Shown piece by piece: positions 7,967 through 15,987 of a DNA stretch of 64,000 bases (position 1 is its first letter; each line of letters begins with the position of its first letter). This stretch comes from Kitasatospora arboriphila (GTDB lineage: Bacteria; Actinomycetota; Actinomycetes; Mycobacteriales; Mycobacteriaceae): positions 186,001 through 250,000 of the forward strand of contig NZ_JNYV01000002.1 of the NCBI RefSeq assembly GCF_000717275.1, read 5' to 3'. The position numbers and the translations under genes were made by a program. The notes below the pieces were generated by a model. That model worked only from the letters and a program-made list of their open reading frames with translations. It did not search any database and was not told where the DNA came from.

Positions 7967-9136
7967 TTACGCTCGTCCCAGCTCGGCTTCGTACTTTTTG
8001 GTCATGTGTTCGACGGCCTTAACGTGGTCGGCGGCCTGGCCTTCGCGCACCGCCTGTGCCCGTGTGGCGGCGTCGAGCATTGGCTGTGCCTGTCCTTGGA
8101 AGTACGGCATCACATCTTGCGCGAACAGCTCGTACGAGCGACGGGTCGCCTGCGGGTTCGCCCAGTCATGTCCTTGGATCAGCAGGGTGCCGAAACCTCC
8201 CGACTGGTCGATTAGCCGCTGCACCTGGGCGCGCGCCTCGTCCGCCGTGCCGATGACGCCGATGCCGGAAGTGTTGATGAAATCGATCATCTCCTCGCAG
8301 TTTGTGCCGCGGACGTCCATCTGCGGGAACGCGGCGACATGCTGTAGGTAGTTGAACCAGTACTCGATGCCGTATGCGACATCTTGGTAAGCCTGTTCTT
8401 TGGTCTCGGCGATGTGGAACGGGCCGACCAGACGCCACGTCGACCGGTCGACGTCGTCGCTTCGACCGGATAGCGCGGCAAACTCCTCGAGCATGCCCCA
8501 GTGATGCTGCAGGGCACTGAAACCGTCGGCGGTCAGGGTGGCCGCGATAGACAGGAGCCCGATGCCGTACTTGCCTGCCAGGCGGGCGCCGGTGGGCGAT
8601 GCGATGGCAGCGACCACGACGTCGAAGAGCGGATCGGAGTACGGCGCCATCTGAATCTTCGCGTCGAACAATTCGTGAGTACGGGTCTTCGCCGACACAG
8701 TCTCGCCGCGCAGTAGGCGCATGATGATGTCGGTGTTCTCGGCCAACAGTTCCCGGGTGTCGATCTGCGACAGCCCGAGCATCGCGGCGTCGGTGGGCAG
8801 CGAACCCGGCCCCAGACCGAACAATGCGCGTCCCTGGGTGAGGTGATCGAGCATGACCATGCGCTCAGCGGCCCACAGAGGGTTGTGGTAGGACACCGAT
8901 GTGACTCCGGTGCCGAGCTTGATGCGGTTGGTTCGCTCACCTGCGGCGGCGATCATAATCTCTGGTGAGGCGTAGATTTCGGCGCCCGCGGAGTGGTGCT
9001 CACCGAACCAGGCCTCGTCATAGCCGAGGGTCTCGAGGTACTGCACGAACTCCAGGTCACGCTGCAGCAGCAGCGTGGGGTTCTGTCCCGGAACGTGAAT
9101 CGGGGCGAGGAAGGTTCCGAACTTCAACCTGCTCAT
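7967..9136 (-). CDS. LLM-class flavin-dependent monooxygenase, limonene-1,2-monooxygenase-like
   Basis: A 389-residue TIM-barrel bacterial-luciferase-like enzyme. It begins SRLKFGTFLAPIH and has DEAWFGEHHSAGAEIYASPE, IKLGTGVTSVSYHNPLWAAE, LDHLTQGRALFGLGPGSLPT and DAAMLG. These features resemble LimB-type limonene monooxygenases of Rhodococcus, as I remember the family. It needs FMNH2 from a separate reductase, and one is encoded two genes downstream. ATG 9136 has GGGAG upstream; the frame extends to 9259 only through non-coding sequence that includes the operator. First gene of a five-gene operon. The exact substrate is unproven. Confidence 0.88.
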   Translation of the reverse strand: MSRLKFGTFLAPIHVPGQNPTLLLQRDLEFVQYLETLGYDEAWFGEHHSAGAEIYASPEIMIAAAGERTNRIKLGTGVTSVSYHNPLWAAERMVMLDHLTQGRALFGLGPGSLPTDAAMLGLSQIDTRELLAENTDIIMRLLRGETVSAKTRTHELFDAKIQMAPYSDPLFDVVVAAIASPTGARLAGKYGIGLLSIAATLTADGFSALQHHWGMLEEFAALSGRSDDVDRSTWRLVGPFHIAETKEQAYQDVAYGIEYWFNYLQHVAAFPQMDVRGTNCEEMIDFINTSGIGVIGTADEARAQVQRLIDQSGGFGTLLIQGHDWANPQATRRSYELFAQDVMPYFQGQAQPMLDAATRAQAVREGQAADHVKAVEHMTKKYEAELGRA

Positions 9137-9211
9137 GTGAATACTCCCTTGTGGCGGTGTGACACAGACAACAACAGGTATGACGCTAAGAGCGAACCCA
9201 CCCAGGGGGTA

Positions 9212-9229
9212 AGTCCACAAAAGTGGACA
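9212..9229. promoter_or_regulatory. Cluster operator, site 1
   Basis: AGTCCACAAAAGTGGACA is a 6-bp inverted repeat (GTCCAC/GTGGAC) around AAAA. It lies 76 bases upstream of the LLM monooxygenase start and shares its whole form with sites at 12174 and 13152. Confidence 0.75.
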
Positions 9230-9327
9230 ATCGGCCGTCGGGCGTTTCCCTCTGTGCATGGGGGGCCAATCACGGTGACGGACAACCGATCTTGCTGAAT
9301 CGCCCGATCACTGGCAGAGGCACGACA

Positions 9328-9368
9328 AACCGCCAGGCCTTGGGGTGTGTAGAGAAGGCCTGGCGGTT
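9328..9368 (-). terminator. Hairpin terminator after the dehydrogenase gene
   Basis: A perfect 14-bp stem, AACCGCCAGGCCTT (9328-9341) with AAGGCCTGGCGGTT (9355-9368), and a 13-base loop, followed on the minus strand by TTTGTCG. It is about 95 bases past the dehydrogenase stop and would separate the MFS/dehydrogenase operon from the monooxygenase operon. The rest of the 9137-9463 gap holds operator site 1 and no gene. Confidence 0.75.
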
Positions 9369-9463
9369 GAGCATGTCAAGCGGGGTGAGAAGCGCAGAGC
9401 ACCAGGGCTAGTGAAGCGCGGACGGCACACACACTCTAAGAAGGCCCTCTTCTCGAGCGTGGT

Positions 9464-10522
9464 TCATGGCTGCACCAGAACTTTGATCTCGTCGTGCTGG
9501 TGAAAGGCCAACCGGTCGAAGCCGGCGGTGATCACATCGTCGAGAGCGATCGTGGATGTGATCATGCCCGACATCGCCCGCGCTCGCGGCGCTGCGTGCG
9601 CGACCGCATCGTCGAAATCCTCGCTGGTGTACGCCAGGCTTCCATGGAGCGACACCTCTCGAAACAGCAGGCTCGTCGGATTGAACTCGACGGGGTGTTC
9701 CCACGCTGCAATGTTGATGACTCGTCCGTGTACCCCCGTGACATCGATCGCGGTGTGCAGACTGTCGGGAGCGGCGGCAGCATCAAAGCTCGCCCCGACC
9801 CGGCCGCCATTGGTGATCTCCGCGACCGTGCCCCGAACGTCTGCGGTGAGCGGATTGATGACTGCGGTCGCCCCGTAGCGGGCGGCGGCCGCGGCCCGGG
9901 AAGCACCGGGTTCCACTGCGACAATGGACTGCAGACCAATAGTGCTCAGGGCACTGAGGACCATGAGTCCGATGGGCCCGGCTCCGAACACCACAGCATG
10001 GTCACCAGGACTTAGTCCCGCCATCTTGACGGCATGGATCGCGGTTGCCAGCGGTTCGAGCAACGCACCGACCGAAGAGGGTATCGAGTCGGGCACAACG
10101 TGCGCGTTGCGCTCGGGAATCACGTCGAAGGCCGCGAACGCGCCGCCGCCACCACTGACCCCGTGAAATCCAATGCTCGTGCACACATTGGTCGAACCCC
10201 CGGCGCACGGGGGACACTGCCCACACCACAGGGCAGCGTTTGCCGCGATCCGCTGCCCCACCGCGATGCGCTCGACGCCTGGGCCTACCGCCACGACCGT
10301 GCCGCAGAACTCGTGCCCCAGCACGATTGGCGTCTGTTCCCCTGTGAGTGGATGTGGAGCGTTCACCGGCGTGGAGATAGGACCGTTTTTGTATTCATGG
10401 ATGTCGGATCCGCAGATGCCGGCCGCTTCGATTGCAACCTTGATCATCCCCGGGCCGGGCTCAGGCTCCGAAATGTCGTCCAGGCGAATGTCGTTGGCGC
10501 TGTAATAGCGAAGAGCTCTCAC
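9464..10522 (-). CDS. Zinc-dependent alcohol dehydrogenase (butanediol-dehydrogenase-like)
   Basis: 352 residues of the medium-chain dehydrogenase family. Catalytic zinc ligands C37 and H70-E71 are present, the structural zinc site has C100, C103, C106 and C114 (CGQCPPCAGGSTNVC), and the Rossmann motif GAGPIGL follows EPLATAIHAV. Closest in form to (R,R)-butanediol dehydrogenase-like proteins, which oxidise vicinal diols or secondary alcohols with NAD. Its ATG overlaps the stop of the MFS gene by four bases. In this cluster a diol or hydroxy intermediate from the LLM oxygenation is a plausible substrate (inference). Confidence 0.9.
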   Translation of the reverse strand: MRALRYYSANDIRLDDISEPEPGPGMIKVAIEAAGICGSDIHEYKNGPISTPVNAPHPLTGEQTPIVLGHEFCGTVVAVGPGVERIAVGQRIAANAALWCGQCPPCAGGSTNVCTSIGFHGVSGGGGAFAAFDVIPERNAHVVPDSIPSSVGALLEPLATAIHAVKMAGLSPGDHAVVFGAGPIGLMVLSALSTIGLQSIVAVEPGASRAAAAARYGATAVINPLTADVRGTVAEITNGGRVGASFDAAAAPDSLHTAIDVTGVHGRVINIAAWEHPVEFNPTSLLFREVSLHGSLAYTSEDFDDAVAHAAPRARAMSGMITSTIALDDVITAGFDRLAFHQHDEIKVLVQP

Positions 10523-12006
10523 CGGGTCACTTCCTGATCGACTGTGATGTATCCGTCGCGTTTGGTGTTGACCAAGAAACCGAGACCTACAGCGGCCGCC
10601 ATTCCGATTGCGTATATCAAAAACACCGTCGTATAACCACTTTCGACGGAGAAGGTAGTGTCCGATACGAGTTCTCTCGTGAGCAGCACCGTTCCGATGG
10701 CGGCGGCGAAAGCGCCGTAGATCATCTGCAGAATCAACGCCATGCCAGCCGTGATCCCAATCTCCTCATGCTTGGCCTGCATGGCGAACACTGACCAGCC
10801 AGCTGGCAGGAACAACGCCACCCCGACGCCAAACATCGCTGCGTACGCGTACATTTGCCACAATTCGGACTTGAATGCCGCCATCAGCAGGAACTGCAGT
10901 GTCAGGATCGCCGACCCGGCGATCAGCACCCATTTCGGCCCCACAACGTGCATCAACCGTCCTACTAACGGGCCCAAGATGGTGACCAGAATCCCTACGG
11001 GGATGAGGATGAGACCAGATTCGAAGACGCTGACCCCGAAGCCGTAGCCAGCCTGGTCAGGTGGTGTCTGCGCGAATGCTGACGCGGTCAGATAGTAGCC
11101 GTACGCGAGCAGGCCGATACAGGCGGTCGCGTAGTAGCCGACCAGTGCGTTGCCACGGAGCATTCGGAGCGGGATGAGCGGGTTGTCCGAGGCCAGCTCG
11201 AAACGCAGCCAGCAAGCGAAAGCGACAAGCGCGAATACCAAGAACCCCAGCGTCGACCACGACGCCCAACCCCAAGAGTTGCCGAGGCTCAGGTACAGGC
11301 AGATCGGCAGTACCCAGGCCCCGATCAGCACCGACGACAAGAACGGGATCCGGACAGTGTGCCATCCCTGAGTCTGCGGAATAGCCAACAGCATTAGGAC
11401 GCACGCGGCTGCCAAGAATGCGGTCACCCAGAAGACCGTGGTCAGGCTCGCCCCCCGGTCGATCAGGAAGCCAGCTAACAAGAAGGAAGGGACGACGCCG
11501 AGCCCGTTGCCCAATGTCACCATCCCCATCCCCATTTGCATCTGCTTCGGTGATCCCAGTGATTTGAGGATGGCGATACCCATCGCTGCTGCGATGTTAA
11601 TGCCGACGAGAGCCCGGCCAAACAGCATCAACGCAGGAATCTGCCACGCCAGCGCCAAGGCGCACAGCGCGTTGCCGACTAGGACCGCGGTCGCCGCTAT
11701 GACATACACCTTCTTCGGCCCGATTCGGTCCGCCAGGCGGCACAGGGGTCCGGTGAGAATGGCCCCGGAGATCAAGGCAGAGAGAACGATCCACGTTGTG
11801 ACGGTCGCCGACACATCCAACGAGGTCGACAGCAACCCCATGAGCGGAATGACCATCAGCTGTTGGATTTCGAACGATGCCGCGACAACAGCCAAAATCG
11901 TTGCAGTGAGCCAGAACTGCTTCGAAGTCAATCCTTCGGCGGGCGGCAGGGAGGGATCTACAACACGCCGGCCCCGCGGCGTGGTTGTGATTTCATGGTC
12001 AAGCAT
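10519..12006 (-). CDS. MFS transporter, DHA2-like (about 14 TM)
   Basis: A 495-residue membrane protein with a short polar N-terminus, then about 14 hydrophobic segments and the MFS inter-helix motif LADRIGPKKVY after helix 2. The helix-5 region reads GNGLGVVPSFLLAGFLIDRG. Length and helix number fit drug:H+ antiporter family 2, whose members export hydrophobic compounds; uptake of the catabolic substrate is equally possible here. First gene of a two-gene operon with the alcohol dehydrogenase. Operator site 2 lies 168 bases upstream. Confidence 0.9.
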   Translation of the reverse strand: MLDHEITTTPRGRRVVDPSLPPAEGLTSKQFWLTATILAVVAASFEIQQLMVIPLMGLLSTSLDVSATVTTWIVLSALISGAILTGPLCRLADRIGPKKVYVIAATAVLVGNALCALALAWQIPALMLFGRALVGINIAAAMGIAILKSLGSPKQMQMGMGMVTLGNGLGVVPSFLLAGFLIDRGASLTTVFWVTAFLAAACVLMLLAIPQTQGWHTVRIPFLSSVLIGAWVLPICLYLSLGNSWGWASWSTLGFLVFALVAFACWLRFELASDNPLIPLRMLRGNALVGYYATACIGLLAYGYYLTASAFAQTPPDQAGYGFGVSVFESGLILIPVGILVTILGPLVGRLMHVVGPKWVLIAGSAILTLQFLLMAAFKSELWQMYAYAAMFGVGVALFLPAGWSVFAMQAKHEEIGITAGMALILQMIYGAFAAAIGTVLLTRELVSDTTFSVESGYTTVFLIYAIGMAAAVGLGFLVNTKRDGYITVDQEVTR

Positions 12007-12173
12007 TACGTGACCAGTCCTTTCGATGGTGGGAAGCGTCGATCGACGAACGGCACGCGGACAGAGGTCTCGTGCGCACCGAGATGACTGTGGTCGGGTT
12101 GGGGAAGCGACCTTCTCTGAAGTTGTCTACCCAACAGTCAGATGAAGAGTATGAACTGCATCACAGCAGTAGT

Positions 12174-12191
12174 AGTCCACTAAAGTGGACA
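12174..12191. promoter_or_regulatory. Cluster operator, site 2
   Basis: AGTCCACTAAAGTGGACA, a GTCCAC/GTGGAC palindrome differing from site 1 by one loop base. It lies between the SDR stop and the MFS start and therefore serves the MFS/dehydrogenase operon. Confidence 0.75.
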
Positions 12192-12210
12192 TTGTGGGCC
12201 CAAGGGCCGA

Positions 12211-13065
12211 CTAACGATTGGCGAGGAATTCCTCGGCGGCGGCGACCACGTCGGCTGCGAACGTTCCGAGCGTCACGTTGGTGGCTCCACCGTCGACCGG
12301 GATCAGGACTCCGTTGACGTAGCGGGACAGATCACTCGCGAGAAATGTGGCCACTGCAGCGATGTCGTCGGGAAAGCCAACCCGCCGCGACGGTTGACCG
12401 GCACCGAGACGGTCAGCGAGAAACTCCAGGAACTGCCCGGCGTCGGAGTCGGGTACTCCAAACGTGCGAGACATGATCGGGGTCATGATGATTCCCGGAG
12501 CGATCGCGTTCGAGCGGATACCCGAGGGGCCGAGCTCGGCAGCGGCTTGGCGAACCAGCCCGACCACGGCGTGCTTGGCCGTCGTGTAACCGGTTGTGCT
12601 CCAGCCACCCTGGATGGCCGCGGCACTGGCTGTGGAGATGATGCTCCCCGCTGACTCCTGGCTGATGAACTGTCGAGCCGCGTGCTTGTGTCCGAGAAGT
12701 ACTGACCGTGTCAGAAGCGCCAGGGTGCGGTCGAAACCATCTGGATTCGCATCCACGATAGTTGACGGGTCGCCCTGAGCTCCGGCGTTGTTGACCATGA
12801 TGTCGAGCTTCCCGAACGTGTCCACTGCAGTAGCGATTGCGTCCGCGATGTCTGCCTCGACGGTCACATCGGTGTGCGCGTAGCGACACGAGTCACCGAG
12901 CGCCTCAGCGAGCTCGGTACCTTCGGCGTCGCTGATGTCAGTGACCAACACGGCGGCACCCTGGGCGACGAAATGCTCAGCTATCGCCCGTCCGATACCG
13001 CTAGCGGCCCCGGTGACAACTGCGACCGTCCCTTCGAGGAGGCAGCTATTAATTCGAGGTGACAT
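12211..13065 (-). CDS. Short-chain dehydrogenase/reductase
   Basis: 284 residues. Classical SDR motifs are visible: TGAASGIG at 18-25, NNAG at 92-95, S147, and Y160-x3-K164. The C-terminal half is typical, with IAPGIIMTPI and a closing VDGGAT. It probably oxidises a secondary alcohol or reduces a ketone with NAD(P). ATG 13065 is selected because AAAGGAG precedes it; the frame extends to 13170 through the operator. It is a single-gene unit behind operator site 3 and so likely belongs to the same pathway as the monooxygenase and the zinc dehydrogenase. Confidence 0.9.
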   Translation of the reverse strand: MSPRINSCLLEGTVAVVTGAASGIGRAIAEHFVAQGAAVLVTDISDAEGTELAEALGDSCRYAHTDVTVEADIADAIATAVDTFGKLDIMVNNAGAQGDPSTIVDANPDGFDRTLALLTRSVLLGHKHAARQFISQESAGSIISTASAAAIQGGWSTTGYTTAKHAVVGLVRQAAAELGPSGIRSNAIAPGIIMTPIMSRTFGVPDSDAGQFLEFLADRLGAGQPSRRVGFPDDIAAVATFLASDLSRYVNGVLIPVDGGATNVTLGTFAADVVAAAEEFLANR

Positions 13066-13151
13066 ACATGGCTCCTTTGCCCGACGGTCAAGAGCTGCCC
13101 GCATAGGCGTTTGACCTGGCAGTACGCTAACACCGCCGAACGATGCACCGT

Positions 13152-13169
13152 AGTCCCCGAAAGTAGACA
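13152..13169. promoter_or_regulatory. Cluster operator, site 3 (diverged)
   Basis: AGTCCCCGAAAGTAGACA matches 15 of 18 positions of site 1 and keeps the GTC/GAC ends and the AAA spacer. It lies 86 bases upstream of the SDR start and abuts the stop of the nuclease gene at 13170. Confidence 0.6.
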
Positions 13170-13973
13170 TTAGTGATGCAATTCACGTTGCGTGCCACGA
13201 CGGCGGCGCCGTACCTGGTGCGCGGGTGGGCCACCCGCCGCCCACCAACGACACGCAGAACTGTCCTTAGACCAGACCGCCCGCCCGGTCACTCGTTGCA
13301 TTACTAAACGCTTCGACAGACCCCCGTGCTGGGTCCGACAAGCCGTCCTTAACAACAGGTGTTCAGCCGTTTCCGTGGGGCCGTTGTCTTCGCGCCGGTC
13401 CTCGCTGCAGTCGGTCGCCTGGTGCTCAGCGAGGGTCACGTGCCACTCAGCACGCGCGAGAAGCTCATCGAAGGTTATGACCTCCGGTTCATGGAGATTG
13501 CGACGAAAGAGCTCGAAGCTCTGCACTTTGTTGCTGCGGGTCTGCCGCCCTCGCCCACGAACTGGTTCAGCGATCCCCACGATCAAGTAGGAACGCGGTT
13601 GCACCACGAACGTCTCTGTGCCGGTGCGGGAACCATCGTCGGCTCGGTCTTCGATGTACTCCCGCAGGTCGCGAGCTGCCATGCGAACGGTTTGCTGAGC
13701 CTGTACTACTGCCCCGCCGAGCTCCGACGATAGACGCCACACACCTGGCCGGTACGACGTCGCAGCAAGGAGCGTCGTACGGTGGTGCTTAATCTCAGTG
13801 AAAGCCAGCGACTGCACTATCCCATTCGTGCGCAGCAGCGCATCAATTCGCTTGCCTGCAGTCTGAATGTCGTTCCCCACGACAGCGGGCAGGCCGTTTC
13901 TTATCTCCTCCAAGACGTAGTCCTCCCCAGCCCGCGGACTGCTGCATGACTCGACCGTATCGTCGTTCTGCAA
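13170..13973 (-). CDS. Shedu-like (DUF4263) nuclease-domain protein, possibly truncated
   Basis: 267 codons from a TTG. Residues 17-190 fit the DUF4263 (SduA) nuclease domain: a PD-(D/E)xK core with RIDALL (D44) and TEIKHH (E60, K62), then WRLSSELGGAVVQAQQ (Q91), RSYLIVGIAEP, and a late VITFDELLARAE segment. SduA acts in the Shedu anti-phage system. Known members are longer with a variable N-terminal region; here almost nothing precedes the nuclease core. One TAA (13992-13994) separates it from an 80-codon in-frame open stretch reaching 14234. The last 75 residues are Arg-rich and may be read-through. Functional status is uncertain. Confidence 0.6.
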   Translation of the reverse strand: MQNDDTVESCSSPRAGEDYVLEEIRNGLPAVVGNDIQTAGKRIDALLRTNGIVQSLAFTEIKHHRTTLLAATSYRPGVWRLSSELGGAVVQAQQTVRMAARDLREYIEDRADDGSRTGTETFVVQPRSYLIVGIAEPVRGRGRQTRSNKVQSFELFRRNLHEPEVITFDELLARAEWHVTLAEHQATDCSEDRREDNGPTETAEHLLLRTACRTQHGGLSKRLVMQRVTGRAVWSKDSSACRWWAAGGPPAHQVRRRRRGTQRELHH

Positions 13974-14680
13974 GCCAATCCCGATCCGCTCTTAGATGGC
14001 ATGACCGGGCCGCGACCATAGGCAGCGATTTATCAGCGACCTGCGGCAGACCACAGCGTTATAGGAACGTCGAACCTCTATGTTGCATGTCACAGAACTA
14101 CCCCTAATCTGGGCGTTCGCTGCGGGACGTTCCTTCCGCTCATCTCGAAGCACGACAACGAGATATTGACGGTTCTCGCAGGCCGCGCGCCCACCTACTG
14201 CGCTAATTGGATTTAGCGCAGAAAGTCCCACCACTGAGGTCTGAACTCATGGGCCGCGGTACAACGCGACCGGGCAGACGCATAATCGATGGCACCTCGA
14301 GGAGTTGACGGTTGCGCGCGGAGCCAGCGGCGGCGTTGATCACCGAAGGGGGAGTCATCACGTTGCCCGGCAACGTGTTGTGTTGTTGTGAGGCCCTGCC
14401 GGCGTCAGACTCCGACCCAGTGGGCCCGTTTGTACACGTCCACGTTCCCATGGAGAAGTGTCCGCGCGTACGCACGCCGTTATGGTGGCTGGCATCCGCC
14501 CACTCGTGCACATCCACCTGTGCACGACACCGACCGGCGGGGCGGTCGCTCTCGGGACACCGGCCCGACGTGAAGCCCGATCAGCTGGGTTCCCTGAAGG
14601 TCGCGTCAATCCCGGCGTGCACGGGTAGCATCAAAGCTGAAGTCGGCCGTCCGAACCGTCCCGATACGGGGGGTTGTCAA
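13974..14680. other. Gap with no recognised gene
   Basis: About 700 bases between the Shedu-like gene and the GGDEF gene. The minus strand holds the 80-codon frame 13992-14234, in frame with the nuclease gene but ended by TAA. The plus strand carries an open extension of the GGDEF frame from 14312 whose residues are Cys/Arg/Pro-rich and not protein-like. No repeat ends or RNA gene were seen. Confidence 0.45.
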
Positions 14681-15760
14681 GTGCGCCAACTCCTCCTGTG
14701 GTGGCGGCAGCCAGACCACTTCGACTGGCTCTCCGACTATTTGGCCGCCCGCAGCCTGACGTCGGCTACCAGATACGTCCTTGCGGCAATCTTGTCGATG
14801 CTGGCGATGGCGACATTCTTGATGATGTTGAGTCCCTCGGGTCCACAGAACACGTTCCAGAAAGTCGTGTCCATCGCCGTGATGGTCGGTCTATCCGCAA
14901 TCGCCGCCGGCTACGCGTGGCGGTGGCCGAACCGCAGGCAGTCGCAACTCGCCTCCGTCGCAGGAACCCTCTTCATCGCGGCGGCCTGCCTGGCTGACTC
15001 CGATCCGCGTGCAGGCATGCTCGGATGCACGGCGTTCATCGGCCTTGCGGGCTATATCGGCTTCTTCCACTGTGCTCGCTACCTGTCGCTGACGCTGACC
15101 ATCTCGCTGGTGACCGCCGTCATCTGTGCTGTCCGGATTGCGGTCGCCGGCGATCCGGCCATGGCGCTGTCAAAGCTACTGGTGATGGGCGGCGGCATCC
15201 TTGCGGTGCCATTCTGCGGCCAGGTACTCGTTCACTGGCTGTCGGTCGACGCGCTGAAGTCGTCCACCGATGCTCTGACCGGGCTGCGCAACCGTCGCGG
15301 GTTCCACCGTGCCGCGTCCGCTCTCATCACCGGCGCTGCCGGAGACCCCGATAGAAGTATCACCGTCGTGATGATCGACCTCGACGCCTTCAAAGCGGTC
15401 AACGACGCCTACGGCCATACCGTCGGCGACATGACCCTCATCGCCGTCGCTGACAGCTTGCGCAAGGCCAGTCCCGAAGACGCGGTCGTGGGCCGCATCG
15501 GCGGCGAGGAGTTCGTGGTAGCCGAGATCACGCCAGCCGGCAAAGCTGACGACACCGCCGAACGCCTCCGCACAGCCATCGCCACGATGTCGTGGAATGT
15601 GACAGCCAGCCTCGGCGTCTCGAGTATCGGCCTCGTCGAGGTCACCGGTAACACCCGCGAGCTCATCAGCGGTCTGATCGCCGCAGCCGACGCCGCGATG
15701 TACGAGGCAAAACGCGCCGGAGGTAACCAGATCAGTCACGCCGACGCGCCGATTCACTGA
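14681..15760 (+). CDS. Membrane-bound diguanylate cyclase (GGDEF)
   Basis: About 359 residues from GTG 14681, chosen because a G-rich sequence (CGGGGGG) lies upstream and the protein character begins there. Roughly six hydrophobic segments fill residues 20-190. The GGDEF domain follows, with DALTGLRNRRGF at its start, DLDAFKAVNDAYGH, and the active-site loop GRIGGEEF. The inhibitory I-site four positions upstream, normally RxxD, reads SPED, so product inhibition is probably lost. It would make cyclic di-GMP from GTP. The 3' end overlaps a small minus-strand frame by 29 bases. Confidence 0.88.
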   Translation: MRQLLLWWRQPDHFDWLSDYLAARSLTSATRYVLAAILSMLAMATFLMMLSPSGPQNTFQKVVSIAVMVGLSAIAAGYAWRWPNRRQSQLASVAGTLFIAAACLADSDPRAGMLGCTAFIGLAGYIGFFHCARYLSLTLTISLVTAVICAVRIAVAGDPAMALSKLLVMGGGILAVPFCGQVLVHWLSVDALKSSTDALTGLRNRRGFHRAASALITGAAGDPDRSITVVMIDLDAFKAVNDAYGHTVGDMTLIAVADSLRKASPEDAVVGRIGGEEFVVAEITPAGKADDTAERLRTAIATMSWNVTASLGVSSIGLVEVTGNTRELISGLIAAADAAMYEAKRAGGNQISHADAPIH

Positions 15761-15959
15761 CATCCAGATCCCAGAACTCACGTTGCCGAATCCTGGCCAC
15801 AGACTCCTCAGACGGGGTCTTGTTATGGGCCAACGCGCTGGCCGCGTTCACCCCTGCCGCGAACTCTTTGACAGCTCGCCAAAATCGTTGCATCACAGTC
15901 ACGTTTTGTCTGTCCATGTACCAAGGGTTGCGGACATCGACGGCAACGAGAAGTGGCAC
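15732..15959 (-). CDS. Small hypothetical protein
   Basis: An open frame of 75 codons. The part from an internal ATG (MQRFWRAVKEFAAGVNAASA onward, 53 residues) is amphipathic and helix-like and ends with EFWDLDVSESARRRD; this looks more protein-like than the surrounding shadows. No family is recognised. It converges with the GGDEF gene and shares a short region with the GlxA-type regulator on the other side. The start is uncertain. Confidence 0.35.
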   Translation of the reverse strand: MPLLVAVDVRNPWYMDRQNVTVMQRFWRAVKEFAAGVNAASALAHNKTPSEESVARIRQREFWDLDVSESARRRD

Positions 15960-15987
15960 TGATGCCGATCTTCGTTAAGATAGTGCC
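15955..15987. promoter_or_regulatory. Nested inverted repeat and -10 box at the GlxA-type gene start
   Basis: GGCACT (15955-15960) pairs with AGTGCC (15982-15987), and ATCTT/AAGAT (15968-15972/15977-15981) lies inside. TAAGAT (15976-15981) is a good -10 box only seven bases before the ATG, and no ribosome-binding site is present. I infer a leaderless transcript with an autoregulatory operator. Confidence 0.45.

Noticed and set aside
14312..14680. Upstream extension of the GGDEF frame
   Set aside because: Residues are Cys/Pro/Arg-rich without protein character; membrane helices start only after GTG 14681.
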